From Heloderma charlesbogerti (lineage: Eukaryota; Chordata; Lepidosauria; Squamata; Helodermatidae), in the NCBI GenBank assembly GCA_026122225.1, contig JANEZZ010002877.1, positions 868,001 through 932,000 of the forward strand: 64,000 bases of DNA. The letters are read 5' to 3'. The position numbers were made by a program, and so were the translations under genes. The notes beneath the pieces are model-generated. The model saw nothing but the letters and a program-made list of their open reading frames with translations, made no database searches and was not told where the DNA came from. Shown here in pieces: positions 58,271 to 64,000 of the stretch (position 1 is the stretch's first letter; every line of letters begins with the position of its first letter).

Positions 58271-58832
58271 GAGGCCAACTTATGTTTTCCCATTCAGGGG
58301 GCAGGACTTTCTTCTCCCACACATTTAACCCTCATGTTACAGCGGCTGCTGCCCAGAACTAGTTATTTTTAATGGGAAATACAACATGTCTGTTTAAGCA
58401 GCAGCACTCCTCCCTCAGTATGTGTCATTGTCACACTTTGCAGCAGTTGTATTTTGGCTGTTGTAGCCTCGTTCCCCCTGCCTGCCTCCCACCAGTACTA
58501 GTCATTCAAGGAGGACCACTAAAAAACCCAAGGAGCACCACTGCTCAAATGTATGCAAGCAGGTTCATCAAGGCAAGCACAGCTTCACCTGCCTTGAACC
58601 TGTGAGCCACCACTGCTGCTTTCTTCTTCCTCTGCCATGAAACCATGAGCCAAAGAGCTTACCTTTTGGCAAGGGGAAAAGGAAGGAGAAATGTGGACTC
58701 CCAGGGCACTGGTGGAACATCTTCTCCCACTGGGGACTGTAACTAAGTCCCAGAATTCCTGGCAGCCAATTCCTGCTACTTTTGCCTAGGAGAAGGCCTT
58801 CAGAGGCCCTACTTCTCTACAGAAATAACTAG

Positions 58833-60053
58833 TTGTTGTTGTTGTTGTTCAGTCGTTCAGTCGTGTCCGACTCTTCGTGACCCCATGGACCATAGCACGC
58901 CAGGCCTTCCTGTCCTGCGTTCTCTCCCGGAGCGTGCTCAAGTTCATATTCATTGCATCCGTGATGCTATCTAGCCATCTCATCCTCTGCCGTCCCCTTC
59001 TCCTTTTGCCTTCAGTCTTTCCCAGCATCAGGGTCTTTTCCAGGGAGTTTTCTCTTCGCATTAGGTGGCCAAAATATTGGAGCTTCAGCTTCATTATCTG
59101 TCCTTCCAATGAGCACTCAGGGTTGATTTCCTTTAGGATGGACTGATTTGACCTCCTTGCAGTCCAGGGGACTCGTAAGAGTCTTCTCCAGCACCACAGT
59201 TCGAAAGCATCAATTCTTCGGCGTTCAGCCTTCCTTATAGTCCAGCTCTCACAGCCATACATTACTACTGGGAAAACCATAGCTTTGATTAGACGGACCT
59301 TTGTCGGCAAGGTGCTGTCTCTGCTTCTTACTATGCTGTCTAGGTTGGCCATAGCTTTCCTCCCAAGGAGCAAGCGTCTTTTAATTTCATGGCTACAGTC
59401 ACCGTCTGCGGTGATCTTGGAGCCCAAGAAAGTAAAATCTGTCACTGCTTCCATTTCTTCCCCTTCTATATGCCAGGAAGTGATAGGGCCAGATGCCATG
59501 ATCTTCGTTTTTTTAATGTTGAGTTTCAAACCAGCTTTTGCACTCTCCTCTTTCACCCTCAACAAGAGGCTCTTGAGATCCTCTTCGCTTTCTGCCATTA
59601 GGGTGGTATCGTCTGCATATTGGAGGTTGTTGATAATTCTCCCGGCAATCTTAATTCCAACCTCTGATTCATCCAACCCGGCATTTCTCATGATGTACTC
59701 TGCATATAAGTTAAATAAGCAGGGTGACAATATGCAGCCTTGTCGTACTCCTTTCCCAATTTGGAACCACTCGGTTGTTCCATGTCTGGTTCTTACTGTT
59801 GCTTCTTGACCTTCGTACAGGTTTCTCAGGAGACAGGTAAGGTGGTCTGGTACTCCCATCTCTTTAAGAATTTGCCACAGTTTGTTGTGATCCACACAAT
59901 CAAAGGCTTTAGCGTAGTCAATGAAGCAGAATATAGACGTTTTTCTGGAATTCTCTTGCTTTCTCCATGATGCAGCGAATGTTGGCGATTTGATCTCTAG
60001 TTCCTCTGCCTCTTCTAAACCCAGCTTGTACTTCCGGTAGTTCTCGGTTCGCA
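58833..60053 (-). mobile_element. RTE/BovB LINE, 5'-truncated, young copy
   Basis: Minus orientation with a TTG-repeat tail at 58833-58848. Flanked by the 12-bp duplication AGAAATAACTAG (58821-58832 and 60088-60099). BovB homology ends at about 60053 (GCGAACCGAGAACTACCGG, compare 31283-31301). The 34 bp between that and the right duplication is foldback sequence, described separately. About 1.2 kb of the 3' half is kept. Confidence 0.93.
58849..59950 (-). pseudogene. BovB RT C-terminal half, continuous frame but truncated
   Basis: The open frame covers FCFIDYAKAFDCVDHNKLWQ, VRQGCILSPCLFNLYAEYIM, YADDTTLMAESEED, FTFLGSKITADGDC, CESWTIRKAERRRIDAFELW and LNMK-like C-terminus to TRLND. Catalytic motif A (FID) and YADD are intact. 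The listed 401-codon frame is out of the BovB frame before about 59945 (a small deletion joins ENSRKTS to IFCFIDY). No endonuclease, so it is dead as an element. Confidence 0.88.
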
Positions 60054-60101
60054 CCGAGTAGAGTTCGCACTCTAGTTATTTCTAGTTAGAAATAACTAGA
60101 G
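60043..60101. repeat. Three adjacent foldbacks at the BovB 5' junction
   Basis: CTCGGT-TCGC-ACCGAG at 60043-60058, TAGAGT-TCGC-ACTCTA at 60059-60074, and a 14-bp perfect stem CTCTAGTTATTTCT / AGAAATAACTAGAG at 60070-60101 with a 4-base loop. The last stem includes the target duplication and an inverted copy of it. The first two share the loop TTCGCA. Confidence 0.85.
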
Positions 60102-61133
60102 CTGGGCCAAAATTTTCACCCACACTCTGTTTGACCATTTGGGGGGAGAGTGTGTGTGAAGAGCTAAAAGAAATTACCCCCCAAACTGGGAAAGGGATCA
60201 GGACCATGGCAATTCAGGTGGAGGAGATGTAAGCTTTCCTCCCTCCTGTTTTCATGCTCAAATCCCTCGAGGTGGATTCCAATGGAGACTTCTTTTCTTT
60301 TTTTTAAACCTTCTCCTCCTTGGGGGGGGGGATTCTGACACAAACATGGGAGGGGGACAAGCTTAAATCCTCTCTCCTGAATCGCCCCAATCTGAATTGG
60401 GTCTGCGTGCATTTACACAGAGGTAAATATGCAGAAGGTTTAGTATGGCCCTCATAGAACACCACAGAGAACTTCAGGATCATCTCTAGTTCCACTTCTT
60501 GATCTCAGGCAGGAAACTGCAGTGGACAGTCTCCCTGGCTGTGAGCAGCAGTCAACGAAACTTTCTTAAAAGTATTAAAAAAAGAAAATATAATCTTCAG
60601 CCACCTCATCCTAATAAAGGTAAGACCACCCACCCCACCCCAGTCTGGTCAAAAATGTCTCAGAAAAGTTTTCTGTCCTCTTGAAAGCCACTGGGGAAAG
60701 AAGAAAAAAACTTTTTCGCGAGCAGGTGAATGGACTGGCAAAAATGTGGGTGGACTTTTGGCCCAGCACTAGAAATAACATACATACCATTAATTCCTGC
60801 CAAGGTTCTGGAATTGGTAGTGCCAATCTCTGCTGGAAAAAAAATGCTTAGCTACCAGTTCTGCCTTCCCAAAGGCAAGTTCTTGGGATTGGGAACATGG
60901 CAGAGAGGAGCAACAGAAGCAGAAGAGGGCAGGTGCTATGCAAGCACCTTCAAGCTTTTACAAGCATTCAAATTATAAATATTCAGCCCATTTGGGGGAA
61001 AACCATGAGTTACTCATGCATCACTAAGCAGTAAATGGTGCATGTGACACACACAAAAGAGGGGAGGGAATGCTGATTTCCTTTGTCCTTAGAACTCCTC
61101 ATTCCTCCCTCAGTCAAACTGAATGATGCAATG

Positions 61134-61266
61134 CAGGGGTGGGCAACTCATGGCTCTCAGATGTATTGGCCTACAACTCTCATCAGCCCTAGCCAGCATT
61201 GTCAGTGGTGAGGGATAATGGGAGTTGTGGTTCTCCAGTTGTTGGCCTACAAGTTGCCCACCCCTG
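61134..61266. mobile_element. Short hAT-type MITE
   Basis: 133 bp. Ends CAGGGGTGGGCAACTC and AAGTTGCCCACCCCTG are inverted. Octamers ATGCAATG and ATGTAATG match at 7 of 8. The middle is itself palindromic (TTGGCCTACAACTCTCATCA / GGGAGTTGTGG..GTTGGCCTAC). Confidence 0.88.
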
Positions 61267-61290
61267 ATGTAATGCTAGTTCTTCTCCTTG

Positions 61291-61516
61291 ATATTTATTT
61301 ATTTCATTTGCATCCTGCCTTTTCTTCCAAGAAGGCCAAGGTGGCATACATGAACCCCCTTCTCTCCATTTTATCCTCTCAACAACCCTGTGAGGTAGGT
61401 TAGGCTGAAAGTCAGTGACTGGCCCAAAGTCATCCAGTGTGCTTCATGGCTCAATGGGGATTTGAACCTGGGTCTCCCCTGTCCTAGTCTAACCACTATA
61501 CCACACTGGCTCTCCT
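61291..61516 (-). mobile_element. MIR-like CORE-SINE, nearly full length
   Basis: Reverse orientation. The tail TATTTATTTATTTCATTTGC is at the left, followed by the core ATTTTATCCTCTCAACAACCCTGTGAGG and GACTGGCCCAAAGTCATCC. The tRNA-derived head is at the right, with B box GGGGATTTGAACCTGGG and A-box side TCTAACCACTATACCACACTGGCTC. Confidence 0.85.
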
Positions 61517-61591
61517 TAAGATTTTCCATTGACTTCACGCTCATTGCACCACTCTCTTCTATACCCAGTGAGATAGTGGCTACAATTCTTC

Positions 61592-61610
61592 CTGACACAC
61601 ACACACACAC
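61592..61610. repeat. (AC)n microsatellite
   Basis: About eight AC units followed by ATACATATC. Confidence 0.7.
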
Positions 61611-61903
61611 ATACATATCAGGAACAAGTCTTCTATAGTTGTCAGTTAAAACTCCCTGAAAGGTCCTGTTTAGTAGATTTAAAAGCCTGGTTGCAAGTTT
61701 CAGTTGTCGAAAACAGGGCAAGATATGAGGCAGGATGGCGGGAGAAAAGCGTACTGGTCTTTTCTGTAGTGTGTAACTACTTCATCTGCCATACTTAGCA
61801 ATTTTGCATTAGTTACCAATTGTTGCTTTTGTTTTGTTTCTCACCTAAAGTGGCTTTTTCCTCTTAGGCTGTAAGTCTCCCTAAATGCATATACTCCAGT
61901 ATA

Positions 61904-62249
61904 AAAAGGTGGTAAAGGTAAAGGTGTCCCCAACCAGTCGTGTCCGACTCTGGGGTGCGGTGCTCATCCCTGTTTCTAAGCTGAAGAGCCAGCGCTGTCC
62001 GAAGATGCTTCTGTGGTCATGTGGCCAGCATGACTGAACACCGAGGTGCACAGAACGCTGTTACCTTTCCCGCCGAGGCGGTACCTATTTATCTACTTGC
62101 AATTTCTTGCTTTCGAACTGCTAGGTTGGCAGAAGCTAGGACTGAAGACGGGAGCTCACTCCATCACGCAGCACTCGGGTCTTGAACTGCTGACCTGCCG
62201 CCCTTCCAGTCTGCAGTTCAGCGTCTTAACCACTAAGCCACCGTGGTCT
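61904..62249 (-). mobile_element. Sauria SINE, full length
   Basis: 346 bp in minus orientation with the perfect 14-bp duplication TATACTCCAGTATA (61890-61903 and 62250-62263). The tRNA-related head at the right reads GGTGGCTTAGTGGTTAAGACGC with a B-box-like CAGTTCAAGACCC. Diagnostic central words are AGTAGATAAATAGGTACC and GTCATGCTGGCCACATGACC; the 3' end is GACACCTTTACCTTTACC. This SINE family is characteristic of squamates and is the best taxonomic pointer here. Confidence 0.95.
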
Positions 62250-64000
62250 TATACTCCAGTATAGCTGGTTTCAAATGGAATAGATTAACTGGTATGCAGT
62301 CTGCAACCTAAACCTGTCAGTCTGGATAATAATTCCGTTAACACATCCATAGAAGTCTTTCATCGGTTCTGATTACCATGATTCATTATCAGGGTAAGGA
62401 GCAATAAACAAGTACCGCTTGAATTCCAATGTAAAATCAGTTAAAATTCTGAAATGCACAGTATACTCTACTGTTATAGAAGCAGAACACTATCAAAATG
62501 GAATCCGAGACTCCTGACATTTGGTTTTTCAGTGTGAAATGTTTCGGGCAGGTATGATGCATCCACTTCATGCTCTCTAGATTGCTACAAAAGTTACAAA
62601 ACTCCCTTTTGCAGCAAGGAAGAACAATGACAAAAGGGAAAGAGTCGAGTTACTGGCTGAGGTAACTGAGCTGTGAATCCTGGCACTTTAAGAAGGAAAG
62701 ATGTTAATTCAAATGCAGGAAAGCAAAAGAAAAAAATCAATTTCGTATGAATGTGATGGTAATTTTATCAATAATACAGTTGCATACAGACCCCTTTACA
62801 ATTATGTCTACTGATTTAACATAACAAATAATCATTTCATGGGTTTACTTTACATTCATACTTTACAGGCATCATGTACTGCTTTAAAAAATATGTTTGC
62901 TTTAATTGAACACAACAGAATCTTTGACAGACCCCAGAAATAATTTTGGGTGCCAGAACTCAGTCCCATAACGAGTGTAGTTATGTAAATGCACCAGCAT
63001 CTTCTGTTAATGGACAGTAGCCCAATGCTTTCAGACAAAATAGTATGGAATCTACCATTTGATGTAAAATAAAATGAATGTATCTTTCAAGCTAGGGTAC
63101 TGTGGAAGAGTCACTCTCATGGATAAAGAAACAGAAGCCACTAAATTCAGTGCTTCATTTCAACCATGATTCATTGGCAGCAAGTACCCTGTTTCATTAA
63201 CGCCAGTATTGGAGCCTGGAACCAGAATCTTACCCAGTTCATTAGCTAGGACTGGTTTTTGACATATGTGAAGGATGCATGGAAAGGACAGTGCCATGCC
63301 ACTCTACATACATCTACAAGAGTCTATTTCTCTCAGTCTCACTCGCAAGAAGCTGTAAGTAATTCCCACACATGTGAAAGTACAAGGCAGGATGTAAACA
63401 CTTCCATACTTCAGTCTGCATTTCCTCCTATAGTAATCTCTACTTATTAACCCACATCAACCAGATAAGTGTCTTTCAAGCAGGGGAAAAGAGTCAACCA
63501 AGTGTAAAACTGGGTCACAAAATGCAAGAGAAACTCAACTACCCATTTCCTCATGATGACAATGATGATGAAAATGAAAACTAAGAAACAGCATATTTCT
63601 CTCCCTCTCCGATATTGAACAGGAGTTTCAATACAATTTTCAGCAGTGGAAAACACTCTGAAGATTATCGTTCAGTAAGCAATTCATACACTCCACTAAT
63701 ACCCTATCAAATGTGTGCAAAAAACAGATGTGTACTTCAATACATTATTGGCAATCTACAAGTGATTCATTTCCAAGAGTTATTATGTGTTACATTACAG
63801 GTACTGGAGGTATTTGGCAACACAAATTGCTGAGCATCAACAGTCAACCAATTGGCATTAATTTTCAATTGACTTTTCATGTTCAATTTCAGCTGGCAAA
63901 CCGAAAGCAATGAGAATATACATGGGTTGCTTTCTTCAAAGCTTACAATAAATAACTCTAGAGAGATGTAAATTATCAAAATGGCATTACATATCAGCTT

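Larger units (their letters stand above)
14074..64000 (-). other. CLSTN2: CLSTN2 intron upstream of the 13878-14073 exon (partial, at least 49.9 kb)
   Basis: Everything right of 14073 is read as the preceding intron. The preceding exon, expected to encode the start of cadherin repeat 1, was not found among the minus-strand frames. Most recognisable content is transposons, listed separately. Gaps with nothing supported: 14074-14520, 14890-15785, 16740-17925, 18280-20790, 22950-23690, 24130-24860, 24900-25340, 29575-30110, 32520-34450, 34830-35140, 39290-39590, 39885-40800, 43300-45685, 49830-51590, 56945-58140, 60105-61125 and 62265-64000. These hold AT-rich intron with at most short unclassified repeat pieces. 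Confidence 0.7.

Noticed and set aside
14074..64000. Search for the preceding CLSTN2 exon
   Set aside because: No minus-strand frame with the expected calsyntenin N-terminal cadherin wording was recognised. A short exon could have been missed, so absence is not claimed.

Overview
The window looks like vertebrate intronic DNA, almost certainly from a squamate reptile (lizard or snake lineage). It holds Sauria-type tRNA SINEs, RTE/BovB LINEs, CR1 and L2 LINEs with long readable reverse-transcriptase frames, MIR-like CORE-SINEs and many hAT/mariner MITEs. I found no prokaryotic features, operons, CRISPR arrays or free-standing RNA genes.

One host gene is supported: a calsyntenin, best matched to CLSTN2, on the minus strand. 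Two adjacent exons are visible, 14073-13878 and 5838-5630. They have canonical AG/GT borders and compatible phases, and read through the end of one cadherin repeat (a D-x-N-E-x-A-P linker) into the next. The rest of the window is intron of this gene: at least 49.9 kb upstream of the first visible exon, 8.0 kb between the exons, and at least 5.6 kb downstream.

Layout by region. 1-14 kb: the two exons in fairly unique intron, with small SINE, L2 and BovB scraps and a 515-bp palindromic hAT-like element at 12.7-13.2 kb. 15.8-16.7 kb: a 935-bp palindromic hAT-like element. 17.9-18.3 kb: a mariner MITE. 20.8-22.8 kb: another hAT-like element, later hit by a Sauria SINE and a solo LTR. 25.3-26.4 kb: a second probable solo LTR. 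26.5-29.6 kb: a minus-strand RTE LINE split by a 968-bp hAT-like element. 30.1-32.5 kb: a 5'-truncated BovB. 36.2-37.1 kb: an L1 ORF1 without ORF2. 41.4-42.4 kb: a 961-bp hAT-like element. 45.7-49.2 kb: a CR1 carrying three hAT-like insertions. 51.6-56.7 kb: two inverted L2 copies, one with an 846-codon open frame. 58.8-60.1 kb: a BovB with an odd 5' junction. 61-62.3 kb: a MITE, a CORE-SINE and a full-length Sauria SINE.

The most unusual content is the group of eight related non-autonomous hAT-like elements. They have TAGGGATG-type ends and 8-bp target duplications. Six carry hierarchically nested CpG-rich palindromes whose stem bases vary in a compensatory way, with paired YY1-like GCCGCCAT motifs. 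Near both ends, pointing outward, they carry matches to the 5' splice-site consensus (CAG|GTAAGT, or GGG|GTGAGT in the second subfamily). This arrangement could be a mobile bidirectional promoter/first-exon cassette or a source of hairpin RNA. Equally, the motifs may simply be subterminal transposase-binding repeats. I cannot decide between these from sequence alone.
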